The position numbers were made by a program, and so were the translations under genes. From Gymnorhina tibicen (Eukaryota > Chordata > Aves > Passeriformes > Artamidae), in the NCBI GenBank assembly GCA_013399875.1, contig VXAZ01009369.1:1441298-1505297 (forward strand): a stretch of DNA of 64,000 nucleotides. The letters are read 5' to 3'. This document shows, piece by piece, positions 53,901-64,000 of the stretch. The notes beneath the pieces were generated by a model, which had not been told where the DNA came from, made no database searches, and was given only the letters and a program-made list of their open reading frames with translations. How positions within the stretch are numbered: the first letter of the stretch is position 1; each line of letters begins with the position of its first letter.

Positions 53901-56900
53901 TCAGACAGGGGCATGTTTTTAAGATGCTTTTCTTTAATCTCAAAACTAAAACCACTATTTTATTTATTTATTAGTATTATATTCCTCAATATTATAGTAT
54001 CAATTAATTTAAAATAAATGAAGTTAATTCAAATACTAATTTCCTAAGGAGACACAGGTAACCAGTATTTTTATCTAATAAAAACAAATCTTTGCCAAAT
54101 GCATATCACTTCAATTTTAGTACAACTGCATTTTTATATCATAATCTGAAAGGAAATTCAAAGAAACAGAAAGAACTATGAGTAATAAAAAACTAAAAAC
54201 TCTGAAAAATAGCTCCTCTGACTTTTTTTTTGCGTTGTTTCATTTTAATAAGCTTTCATGCTAATAACATAAACCAGCTATATTCCAGCTTTCATTATGT
54301 ATACCTCTAATGCATAAGAATTACAACCCACAAGATATTCACCATTACCCATTACTTAAGGCTTCTTTATTATAATGTCAATTTACATAATTTTGGACTA
54401 CAAGCCCTGATTGCCTTTGTTCATAAGTGATATTCTTTCCTAAGTGCTTTTGACAAATGTTACAATTATGTCCAAGAAAAGCACTATCATCTTAAGTCAC
54501 TCAAATTAATCAAAATTTGCAAATACTTGAAATACCAGAGAATACTTATAAAATGCAGTGGGTTTTAATGGCATTGCATTAAAAAACCAACACCTAAAAC
54601 GAACGTTCACTAGTATTCCATTACCTGTGAAAGAACACTTCATCCACTGGGATTTTGCTTTCATCTTTGGCCCGGAATTCCTTACTGTTGACTGCAAAAC
54701 CAAAAAAAGAACTGATTTTACCTCAAGTTAAAATGATGGTTTATTCTTTTCAGAGGTTAAGCAGCACACACAGACAGAAGCAGACACAGGGCATCATCCA
54801 TTCAATAATGGGGAGCTTATCTCAAAACCTCTTCAAACTAACCCAGTGTATATACTGTACTCCAGTGTGAAGGATGGAAAAGACCCTATGGAAACACTCA
54901 AGTGGCACAGCCCTAACCAGGTTCTCAGTTATGTATCAGCAAGGCAGGGGGTTGCAATCACCTACAGCAGGAATACATTTAAAACAATAACGGGAAAAGA
55001 AGTAGGGAATAAGATGAACTTGCTGTCATGCACTAAAACACTGTAATCACTCCCGCCCAGCATTCCCTGGCAGTAGAAATGCTTGTCAGGAGCTGCAGAG
55101 CAGGACCATGTGCCAGCTGAGCACACTGAGGAAGGGATCAAGCCTCAACCTGCCTCAGTTCCTCAGAAACTGAGGCAAAATATGACACTGCAACAGCAGA
55201 TCAACTAGGGTAATGACCAGGTTCCCTGTGGAAGAGCTTTTTACCCTCTCACATTCCCCTTCCCTCCTCCTCAGAAGTAAATCAAAAGAAGAAAGGCTGC
55301 AGATTATCTCAGTGGGCACGGATTGTAATAATTTCTAAGTGACAATGGGTCCAAGTTTCTGAAACCAGATCAGCATACTCACAGAAGGGCTCTTCAAATG
55401 AACAGTAGAAGGTACCAGAGGACTTGCAATCTCAGCTCCCTATGCCTCAGCAGAGATCAGCTACATGCAACAACTGCAGACTTTTGTAGCCGTATTAATA
55501 TATCCATATTTTTGTATCATGTTTCATTTGTAAAACAGTTCAATTCCCCAAATTCTGTCCTAAATTCTCAGTCCGCTCCTTCAACTCAGAATAAACTCAA
55601 GGATGTGACAAAGTGTATAGGCTAAAATTCCTATTTTAAGCTTTACCAGCCATAAAACCAGCCATAACATCAATACTTACTAATCTGCATAACTAAAACC
55701 TCTTTGCAACACAACAGACCCAAAGCTGGCAGAAAAGCACATCCCTGGGAATGCTACAGAGACTCTACTACAGAAGATGGTACCTCTTCTGTCCTCAAGC
55801 AGCACATTTTAGTGATAGTTTGCCCCGGTTTTTTAACTGCTGATTCTTACACCAAACCCTGCTCTTAATTGTTGGAAACAGTGGGACTGGACAAAAGAAA
55901 GCTTATTCCTAGAGGCAGAAAGACTCTCAGCAAAATAACAGTGCCAAAGATACCTTACACCCTTCCTAACAACAGCTGCAACTGTGACATTGTATGGAGT
56001 AATCCACATCATTTCATGAAAGAGCCTAATGTGATTTAAATAATTATACAGATCCATTTTTCTGGTATTTTAAGCCATTTTTCAATCATAATAAAGAGAA
56101 TAAAAATGGCTATAGAATAACTGACTTTCTCTACATCATCTTTTCTAAAAATGATTCAGTGGATCCGAAGTTCCATCTGTGGAGATTCCATACATCCTTA
56201 CAACAAGATGAGGTCTGATCCTGAAGATCAGACTGCACTCCTGACGGATGGCACTGTCTTTCATCGCTAAGACAAACAGCACAGACAGTGCAGATGACAT
56301 ATCTACATCAATCAACCAAGCATCTTTTAGTCATCATAATCTTAACTGACTTAAGGGGCTGACTTACCTGCAAGGTTCTGCATATCCTTCATAAATTGCT
56401 TCTTCTTCGGCTGCATTACCACACTGCTGGTGTTTTCTGTATCAGAATATAAATCAGAGAGGAATTTTTATGTTAGGAGTATTGATACAGAACTGTTAGG
56501 AGCGGCTGACAGACCAGTGGGTTGTGCTGCCATCCATAATGACATCAAGGGGCTGGAGAAAAGGGCTGACAGAAACTTCCTGCAGTTTAACAAGGGGAAG
56601 TGCAAAGTCCTACACTAAAGGAGGAGCAACCCCAGGTACCAGTATACACTGGGGGCTGCCCAGCTGGAAAGCAGCTTGGCTAAAAACACCCTGGTTGTCC
56701 TGGTGAACACCCAGTTGACTGTGAGCCAGCACTGCGCCCCTGCAGCAAAGAAGGCTGATGGAACTCCTGGCACTTGTTCTACCACAGTTGGAGCCCTGTG
56801 CCCAGGGCTGGACTCCCCAGTCAGACACATGCATACTGGAGAGAATCAAGTGATGGGTCAGTAAGTCGATGAAGGAGACTCCATCTGAACATCAGGAAAC

Positions 56901-59900
56901 ACTTTTTCACCGTGAGGGCAACTGTGTGCTGGCACAGGTTGCACAGAGAGGCACTGGAGTCTCCACTCTTGCAGACGTTCCAAAGTCATCTGGACAGTCT
57001 GCTCTAGGTGTCTCTGCTTAAGCCTGTGACTTCAGAGGTCCCTTCCAGCCTCAACTATTCTGTGGTCTTTATATCTTCCTATCCCTTGCTTATCCCTGCA
57101 AAGTCAGCAGTTCTGCACTGGGGGTGTGAGGGGATGTGACTGTCGGCTGGTTCCGCGTTGCAGACATCTCTCTTGCTGCCCTGAAGACTGATCCCACTCC
57201 TCTCTTCCACCACATGCACTCCAAATACTTGACAAGGCCAATCTGAGAGAATAAGAATTCGGACAGCACCTATAACCAAGATCACATGGTACAGGGAAGT
57301 GCCTACCTTTGCCTTTACTGAGTTTGGGATTTCTGTACACAAAGCGATCCAAGAATCTCATTAACGTGAAATCCTGCAAAGGGTCACCAGAGTACTGGAT
57401 GTGATTTCCCTGAAAGAACAAAAAAGCCAAAAACCATTAAGGTCTTCATTTTAGAAAGACACCATCTAAACACAAAGGACTCAATCAGTTCAAGAACAAC
57501 ATTAAAACATACTTTAAAAAGATACATACTTGGGGATACTACACCACATAACCCTGACCAGGTTCTTTTTGCAATTTCAGTATTTTCTTAACTAAAACAC
57601 ACTTCCTCCACTTTGTTTCAGTGTTAAACTGCTTTGCAATGTACTGTGCTAACAGCAGTTAATACTCAGCATCATTTCAATAACATATATTCAAATGAAA
57701 AATAAGTATTTTAAATACATATTTGTATAGGTTTGAGCAGTTTTGGCATGGTACTACAATAGTATTTTAAAAAGAATTTGTTCCTGTAGTAGGGTTCCCC
57801 ACATTTTAAAAAAAATTAAATAAAAAGATACAAAAAACTCTTAAAAAAGCTTTAAGAATCACATAATATCTACATTTCTACTAAGTTAAAACTTGTGAGA
57901 GCAGTTTCCTTTACATATAACACTGCAATTCCATGAAAAGCTTGGCATTTGAGTGTATGATAAGAGTTCTGCAGAGCTGCTAGTTACCCACAAAGTGCAA
58001 GGAGACTTTATAATGTATTTTTTCAAATGGTAAAAGACACCTAACACAAAATATCAAACTGCAAAGCAACAAACTAGCAAAAGCACTTACTTCTAGTATT
58101 GTTTTTGCAAACAGGGCCACAGATGGATGAAAATGTTCAGAAAGCTGAAAAATACGAGTAGTTTGTTTCTAATTAAAAAGTACGTTTTAAGACCACTCAG
58201 TGACTCACCAAATAACAGACATACACATAGTGCAAGGCTGATGTGCTCTGCACTTTAACAACTGAAGAACTTCAAGTTCTAATCTTTTGTTTGCATTAAA
58301 CACATTTTCACTTACAATTTTAAGTCAACATTAAAAAGCTTTAGTGATCAAAGCTAAGATCCAAAATATTATTACTGTCCAAATCTTCACTTAAAAAATT
58401 CCTATTCCCTACTCAAGAAATTCAGTATTGTATGGAACATATACAAGCTTAAAGCTGAACAACGTTGTCAGCTTTAACCTTTCTGTTGTTACTTAAGTAG
58501 CTACTTCAAGAACAAGCAAGTTCTTTTTCCTCTCTTCGTACAAGGGCCACACTAATAAACACAGACACAGCAACACAAAAATGTCCTACCTTCTTCAGTT
58601 CCCAAAGGCTTGTACTTTCAGCACCACAGTATAAGGGACTTCGGTGCATAGGATCATAGGAAGTTCCACTCTTCCTGCCTGAGGGGTGGAAGGGAGCAAA
58701 ACAACTTAAATTTTCTCAGGCAACTTTACAAGAGTATTATTCTCATTTCCCCATGACAGTAATGCTGCCCATCACTCCCAGCTGGACAAGCCAGGGTTCA
58801 TCTGGCAGCAGGAAAAGGCTGTATTCAGCTGCCCTTCACAGTGTATGGCTGAGTTCCTACCCGCTGCCAAGGAAAGCCCTGGAAACCCCTGGCCTGTTCC
58901 AGAAGGCCTTCAGGGAGGAGTGAAACTGGGCACAAGTTCAAAGCTGGACAAACTGCTCTAGAAGGCTTCACAAGCGAGAGAGCAGCTACACATCCTAACC
59001 TTGGCTACACTGCTTGGAAGGTGTTTGAACATGGAAGCAAAGAAGTCCAAGCCTGTTAACTGCTAAGGCACAAATAATCTGTTTATTACAAACTGCATGA
59101 AGTGCAACACACTAATCATAGAGTCTTTTCATCACTGCTGAGGTAACAGATAAATTGAGCTGACTGGTTGCTTTCAACCACACTTCAGTTTTAAAACTGA
59201 AATAATGTTTTAATTGCTTAATCTTACAAAACCCTTGATCAACATGTCACTGTTATGGACTCTTAGATGTTAAACTATATATTTTCTTGCTGATTTACCT
59301 CCCATATTCAGATGATGCACCCATGAGGCTGTTGAATTTGAATTGTTTGTTTTAGCAGAACTTTCCACTGTACTTCTCTTTTCATCTTCTACGTCTTTGT
59401 CTGCATCCACAAATTTTTCCTCATCCTCTTCAACCTCTTCTTGATCCTTAAAGCACTCTTCATCATCTGACTCCTAAAAAACAAAAAACATTAGCAAACA
59501 GCTTTTACTTTCCAGATTTACTGTGACTTTTTAGAAAAATGCACACAAAATTCTTGAGCTACTTAAAAAATCTAAACAAATGATGGTCCGTGTTTAAGAA
59601 ACACGTCCTTGATACAGCACTTAAAATTGAACTTTACTGCTTAGAACACACAAATGTAATGGTCCCTCCCCACCTCAAGAAACATCTTAGCAAATGGCTA
59701 CTAATAAACAAGTTAGGGAAAGGTGCTTATGAAAACAGCTCTTACTGAAAAAGCAATGAGATAAAGAAATCATACCACATGATCCTGCAACTGGACCCTT
59801 AACTCTGGTTTTACTTTCAGAAGCTCAGACAGAAGGTACAGGGTTCCACAAATGAAGGGTGGCATTTGTCCACAGGTGACTTGAAGTAGCCTCTTCACAA

Positions 59901-62900
59901 AGGCCTTCACGCGCCGTAACACTACATCTGCCTTCAGAGACTTATAGACAAGATTTAGAAACATGGATGGCTTTGAGCACGTTGCTAAAGCAGGATCTAG
60001 AAGCTTCCTGTAGGACACACAGGAGAAAATACTGCTGATTGTCATAATGCACACAGGAGAACAACTGCTATTAACAACCATTACATACATTTTTCAGATT
60101 GCCATCTGAAAGACTAGAGACAGTTTGTTCCCCATTCCCCAAAACTATTAAGATCAATCCTGAACTGTCAAGAGCTGTGTAATATTTCTGGAATATATGA
60201 GATACTGAAGATTAATAAAAAAAAACAAAACAGCTGCCTCAGTAAACAAAATATTGTAAGAATATACAAAGAAACTGTGTTCAGCTGCAAACAGTTTCAA
60301 AATTCGAGATGTTCACTGTTGAGAAACTAATCTGATTTTTCATATGTTTAAAAAAATAGAAAGAAAATTATTAGAAATCAGCACACTTCACAATGAGATC
60401 AGACATTTGTACTGGCAAGTTCATTTTCTACTCCAATTTTTTCCACGCTGCCAGGCATGGTAAGGCCCTTAAATACATTGCACATTCTCAGAGAACCTGA
60501 ATTCCCTTTTTAAAAAATCAGTAACTTCGCATTGTTCAACTAAACAGAAGCCCGTAAGGCTCTTATAAAGAGTCTAAACAATCAGCTGAGGACCAAAAAA
60601 AGAGCAGTATTTTTATAACATGGGGCTTTCCAGCTACACAAATCATCTAAAGAATTTGTTAACACAATATTCCCCCTCCTCAAAGTAAGAAAAAGAAGAA
60701 GATTTTAGGCTATTTACAGGCCTAATTTACAGGCCTAATTACTTTACAGGCTAGTACCTGTAAAAGTGATTTCAGAAGAAATAGTTATCAATTAGTTTCA
60801 AATAACATCTGGAATTAAAGCAAGCCACCAGAACAGTGGCAAAATGCATGCTGTATTCTCAGAACCTATCACTATCTTTTATTTTATCCTCATGTTAAAT
60901 CAATCACATGCATTTTCTTCCAGCTCATACAAAACATCAGAAATTTTAGCCAATGAGACACAAAACTAGCCAGATCTTAAAAGCAAAATAAGTGTTTCTA
61001 CAACGTTAAATTAATGGTGACTGCCTCTTAAAATGAAATTTACATAAAAATGCAAAGCTGCCACTTACTTGTACAGCGCTGCATAGTACCTATCCGATAC
61101 AGTCTGCTGGGAGTCCATCACTTGGAACAGCAGCATCAGGGCCTGGACACTGGTACTGAAGTTCACAAGATGCAGAACTTTGAACAAGGTGTTCATTTGC
61201 TCTTTCACTTTCTCATCACCAGTCTCAGCATAAGGGTAAGCTCTGTTTACCCCGCAAAGAAGAGCGCTGAGCATTTTGGATTCTACATCTTTTTTCTTAA
61301 TACAGTTCCGGAAAAAGCAGAAGTACAAAGTTATCAGCTTGTTAGCCAATGCACTTTCTTCATGACTGAGGACTATCTGATTTAGGAAGCAGATGGCATA
61401 ATACTGAGTTTTCACATTGATGTTTGAGCGGTACAAAAGCCTCTCCACCTCACTGCACACTACCCCCTTCATATTTGGATGCTTGTGAAGTAACGTCTCT
61501 AAAAGATATGAGGCTTTGGTGGCGATCTTGTTCTGAGGGTCACCCAGTTTATTCACCAGCAGAACCAGCAGAGCTTTCTCCTGCTCGGGCTTGTTACAGA
61601 GAAGCTCGTGGGAAACTGCCAGCGCTCGGGATTTCGTGGCTGTCAGACAATCATGGCTCAGTGTTTCCAATGCCTGCACAAACTCTGCTATCTGCAGCTT
61701 CAGGTGATGCTCAAAGTACCAAAGTATCAACCGCCTGTCTCTTGAATCCTTGTTGCCACTAGACATCTGCACAATGTTGTTAAGCGGTCGCTGCGAGAAA
61801 GACCACAATTTCCGATTGTCTGGTAAGATATCTGTAATGAGAAGCTCCTTGAAAGTATCTAAAGCCATAAGGCTCTGCTGCCTGCTGCCCTTTTTCTTTA
61901 TGAGGTTTATCAAGTTCTCAACAAATTGGAGACTGTGGACAGCACTGTCCTGGATGAGAAGGGTCATGGCTGCCATCCTGTCAGCCAAGGTACCCGAGGA
62001 CACAACAGTTTTAATCCACGCCGAAGAGGCCCCCTTCTGATAGTCTGTCTTATTCTTAAACAGGTCTGTCTCATGTTCATACAGCTTTTGGGCCAGGGCC
62101 TTATACTTGGACAAAAGTGTCTGATTCGGTGGCTCTGGAGAGAACTCATTGGTGTATTCTAGATCATACCACTTGCCCCCTGGTTTGATCAGTATTGCTT
62201 GCCTAGCATGAAATTCAAAATCTTCTTCCAGCCTTTCTTTCTTTGCTGAAGGCTGTTGGCCCTGATCACCGCCAGCCTGCTTCTTTTTGCTGTCTTTCAC
62301 ACTACTTGCCTTTTCCTTTCCTTTTTTTTCTTTTTTCCCCTCTAGTGAAGGAGGATTAGTTTCCTTCTTGCTTTTCTCTTTCTTCGGAGGCTTCTCTTTC
62401 TCCTTGCTGCCGCCATCATCCTCATCCCCCTCCACCACCAGGCAACTCTTTGCATACTTGTTGAGCCCCAGGGAGCTGACAAACGCCTCCAGCTCCCCTT
62501 CCTTCAGGTCATCGATCGTGTCCTTCTTGCCGCCGTCCACCAGCTCGCCCTCCTCGTCCACGGCACACAGCATGAGGTAATCTTGCTGCGGAAGCAGGGC
62601 ACAGCTGTCACGGGCAGATCTGGTGCAAGATCTGCCAAGACTCCCAAGGGTTCCCCACCGAATAGTTTGGATTGGGAGGGATCTTAAACACCATCTAGTT
62701 CCAAGCCCCCCTGCCATGGGTAGGGACAGCTTCCCCTATACCAGGTTGCTCAGAGTCCCATTCAGCCTCGCCTTGGACATCTCCAGGGACGGGGCATCCA
62801 CAACTTCCCTGGGCAACCTGTCCCAGAGCCTCACCCTCCCCTAAGCAAAGGACTTGTCAACACCTGCGTGGGACCCCGCACACCTCGCGCCCCGCAAGGG

Positions 62901-63120
62901 CCCATCCCGGGATGGGGGAACCCGGCCGCCACGTGCTCCCGCTCCCTCCCGCCCGCTCCCTTACCTTGGTGCCGCCGAGGCGCAGCACCTCGTCCAGCGT
63001 GAACCCTCCCGCATCTCCGCCTTCTCCTTCTTCATCACCGTCGTCGTCGCCCTCCTCCTCGCCGCTGTCGCCGCCCGCCTTCCTCCGGTCCCTCACGCCG
63101 AAGTCCCAGAGCGCCGCCAT
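47997..63120 (-). CDS. CEBPZ: CEBPZ (CCAAT/enhancer-binding protein zeta, Noc1/Mak21 family), complete, 16 exons
   Basis: Nucleolar ribosome-assembly factor of the CBF/Noc1-Mak21 family; the vertebrate protein was also described as a CCAAT-binding HSP70 activator. Exons, 5' to 3': 62965-63120, 61069-62585, 59776-60007, 59299-59473, 58590-58678, 58091-58144, 57307-57409, 56368-56436, 54625-54691, 53221-53321, 51789-51846, 50622-50830, 49625-49708, 49097-49158, 48929-49010, 47997-48136. All junctions have GT/AG and agreeing phases, giving 1065 residues (human about 1054). Residues 1-52 are acidic and end in [12 protein letters not shown]. Residues 53-558 (exon 2) hold a Lys/Glu-rich low-complexity block, then the helical repeat body ([37 protein letters not shown]). 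The CBF domain spans roughly 520-720 ([31 protein letters not shown]). Residues 636-680 and 828-945 are strongly acidic. Near the end come KKRKKKK, the block [15 protein letters not shown] and a basic tail. The start is the first ATG, preceded by a GC-rich promoter shared with NDUFAF7. Confidence 0.97.
50831..51788. other. CEBPZ intron 11 with a CR1 stub
   Basis: Intron between exons 11 and 12. It contains a short plus-oriented CR1 3' end at 51324-51374 ('ggacttgatgatcttaaagg', then 'attctatgatt'). The rest is unremarkable. Confidence 0.8.
51908..52362 (+). mobile_element. CR1 LINE 3' fragment in CEBPZ intron 10
   Basis: A 5'-truncated CR1 from 'acatggacctgctggagcaa' through 'ttctttactgtgagggtag' to 'ggtcccttccaacccaaacc' and 'attctaggattcta'. 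It is inserted antisense to CEBPZ, about 60 bp upstream of the exon 11 acceptor. Confidence 0.94.
52363..53220. other. Rest of CEBPZ intron 10
   Basis: No repeat or RNA gene recognised. A 91-codon plus-strand frame (52771-53046), rich in Lys and Glu, is antisense within the intron, and I see no homology or promoter for it. Confidence 0.45.
53322..54624. other. CEBPZ intron 9
   Basis: An AT-rich intron with scattered A/T runs and no recognised repeat. A lysine-rich pseudo-coding stretch on the minus strand at about 53693-53765 is not part of the CEBPZ reading frame. Confidence 0.5.
54692..56367. other. CEBPZ intron 8
   Basis: No transposon recognised. It holds a perfect 8-bp hairpin (56213-56220 with 56226-56233, 5-nt loop). 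I looked for snoRNA boxes and found no complete C/D or H/ACA arrangement. Confidence 0.45.
56475..57068 (+). mobile_element. CR1 LINE 3' fragment, different subfamily, in CEBPZ intron 7
   Basis: CR1 text from 'cagaccagtgggttgtgctg' and 'ttaacaaggggaagtgcaaa' through 'gagccagcactgcgcccctg' to the ending 'gaggtcccttccagcctcaa' and 'ctattctgtgg'. The 3' terminus (CCTCAACTATTCTGTG) differs from the ...AACCCAAACCATTCTATGATTCT end of most other copies here, so it is another CR1 subfamily. Antisense to CEBPZ. Confidence 0.92.
62655..62845 (-). mobile_element. CR1 LINE 3' fragment in CEBPZ intron 1
   Basis: The reverse complement of a CR1 3' end: 'aatagtttggattgggaggg', 'ccatctagttccaagccccc', 'ctgccatgggtagggacagc', 'acaacttccctgggcaacct'. 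It fills about half of the 379-bp first intron, in the same orientation as CEBPZ, only about 120 bp from exon 1. Confidence 0.93.
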
Positions 63121-63690
63121 TGCCGCCCGCCGGAAGGGCTCCCGCGCACACGCGTGACGCGCGTCCGGCCCGTGCCCCGGCCTCACGCAGGCGGCCGGGA
63201 GCGGGCGGAGAGGAGGAGGAGGAGGTGGAAGAAGGCCGAGGAGGAGGAGGAGCGAGAGAAGCGGGAACTGCTGCCATGGTGCTGCTGCTCGCGCGCCGCA
63301 CGCTCCTGGCGGGCCGCCGGCGGCTCCCCCGTCCCGCCGCCGCTCCCCACGGTGACCGCCGCCTCTCCCCGCTTTCCCTCCCGCTTCTGGCGGGGCCGCC
63401 CCGCTGAGCCGCTCTCTCCCCTCCTCTCCCCACAGCTCCGGCGGCGGCGGCGCGGCTCTGCTCGGGCGCGGGGGGCGAGGCGGCGGCGGCCGACGGGGAC
63501 GGGGCGATGCTGCGGCACCTGGCGCGCAAGCTGCGGGCCAGCGGGCCGGTCACGGTGGCCGAGTACATGCGGGAGGCGCTCACCAACCCCGGCCAGGTGC
63601 GCCGGGGCCGGGCCGGGGCGGGGGGGCCGTGCCTCGGCCCCGCCGCTCACCGCGCTCCCGTCCCCTGTGCCCGCTTCCCCCTCGCAGGGT
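62850..63690. promoter_or_regulatory. Bidirectional CpG-island promoter of CEBPZ and NDUFAF7
   Basis: GC- and CpG-dense segment covering both first exons. The CEBPZ start codon (63118-63120, minus) and NDUFAF7 start codon (63276, plus) are 155 bp apart, leaving room only for a shared core promoter and two short 5' leaders. No TATA box is apparent. A (GGA)n-rich stretch at about 63213-63256 lies in the presumed NDUFAF7 leader. The head-to-head arrangement is also that of the human locus. Confidence 0.85.
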
Positions 63691-64000
63691 TACTACACGC
63701 GCCGCGGCGGCGTCGGCGAGAGCGGGGACTTCATCACCTCGCCTGAAATAAGTCAGGTGTTCGGAGAGGTAATGCAGCTCCTTGCGTCTTAAATAATTTT
63801 TTTTTTTTACTTTAACCACGCGGGGCTGGCTGGGATCCTGGTGGACAAGCTGTACATGAGTCAGCAGTGAGCCCTTGTGGCCAGGAAGGTCAATGGAATC
63901 CTGGGGGGCATTAGGAAGAGGACTGGCAGCAGGTCAAGGGAGGTGATCCTGCCCCTCTGCTCAGCCCTGGTGAGGCACATCTGGAGTGCTGTGTCCAGTT
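63276..64000 (+). CDS. NDUFAF7: NDUFAF7, complex I assembly methyltransferase (first three exons, continues past window)
   Basis: Mitochondrial matrix SAM-dependent methyltransferase that symmetrically dimethylates an arginine of NDUFS2, an early step in complex I assembly. Exons: 63276-63351, 63436-63596, 63688-63768; all have GT/AG ends and compatible phases and encode the first 106 residues (human protein about 441). The N-terminus MVLLLARRTLLAGRRRLP has many Arg and no acidic residues, a good mitochondrial targeting peptide. Exon 2 gives MLRHLARKL and GPVTVAEYMREALTNP; exon 3 gives GYYTRR and GDFITSPEISQVFGE, the conserved opening of the NDUFAF7/DUF185 methyltransferase fold. The glycine-rich SAM loop would be in the next exon, outside the window. 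Intron 3 starts at 63769 and contains a CR1. Introns 1 and 2 are under 100 bp and very GC-rich. Confidence 0.96.
63826..64000 (+). mobile_element. CR1 LINE fragment in NDUFAF7 intron 3, runs off the window
   Basis: CR1 ORF2 3' text: 'ctggtggacaagctgtacat', 'gagtcagcagtgagcccttg', 'ctggcagcaggtcaagggag', 'ctggagtgctgtgtccagtt'. Plus orientation, same as NDUFAF7. The 3' end lies beyond 64000. Confidence 0.93.

Noticed and set aside
62854..63792. 312-codon plus-strand frame over the CEBPZ/NDUFAF7 promoter
   Set aside because: An Arg/Pro/Ala-rich product of stop-poor GC-rich DNA; it crosses the true NDUFAF7 exons and introns in another frame.

Overview
The window is nuclear DNA from a bird. It has spliced genes with GT/AG introns, many truncated CR1 LINE copies (the dominant avian retrotransposon, several ending in the typical ATTCTATGATTCT-like tail), a solo endogenous retroviral LTR, and a gene order matching the conserved amniote block SULT6B1 - CEBPZOS - CEBPZ - NDUFAF7 (human 2p22). 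Which bird cannot be told from the sequence alone. It is a draft assembly: 957 Ns at 19373-20329 and a single N at 45998.

Layout. About 1-41.7 kb is gene-poor. I recognise no protein-coding exon there, only an old decayed CR1-like LINE (about 5.4-6.6 kb), several younger CR1 pieces, MIR-like SINE remnants, simple repeats, an assembly gap and a few AT-rich blocks that look like conserved non-coding DNA. From 41.8 to 44.2 kb on the minus strand lie four exons of a SULT6B1-type cytosolic sulfotransferase. They carry two frameshifts and damaged splice sites, and the 5' exons are not recognisable, so I call it a pseudogene. A 500-bp solo LTR with a near-perfect 6-bp target duplication follows at 45177-45676.

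From 45.9 kb to the end the window is gene-dense. CEBPZOS (plus strand, three coding exons) runs tail-to-tail into CEBPZ (minus strand). The two stop codons are 78 bp apart, and a candidate CEBPZ poly(A) signal lies inside the last CEBPZOS coding exon. CEBPZ is complete: 16 exons whose phases all agree, giving 1065 codons plus stop, close to the human protein of about 1054 aa. It starts 155 bp from the start of NDUFAF7 (plus strand, first three exons present, gene continues past the window) across a shared GC-rich divergent promoter.

Functionally, CEBPZ is a nucleolar Noc1/Mak21-type (CBF domain) protein of large-subunit ribosome assembly. NDUFAF7 is a mitochondrial arginine methyltransferase needed for complex I assembly, and CEBPZOS is a small mitochondrial membrane protein. 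They are linked by shared promoters and 3' ends rather than by a common pathway.
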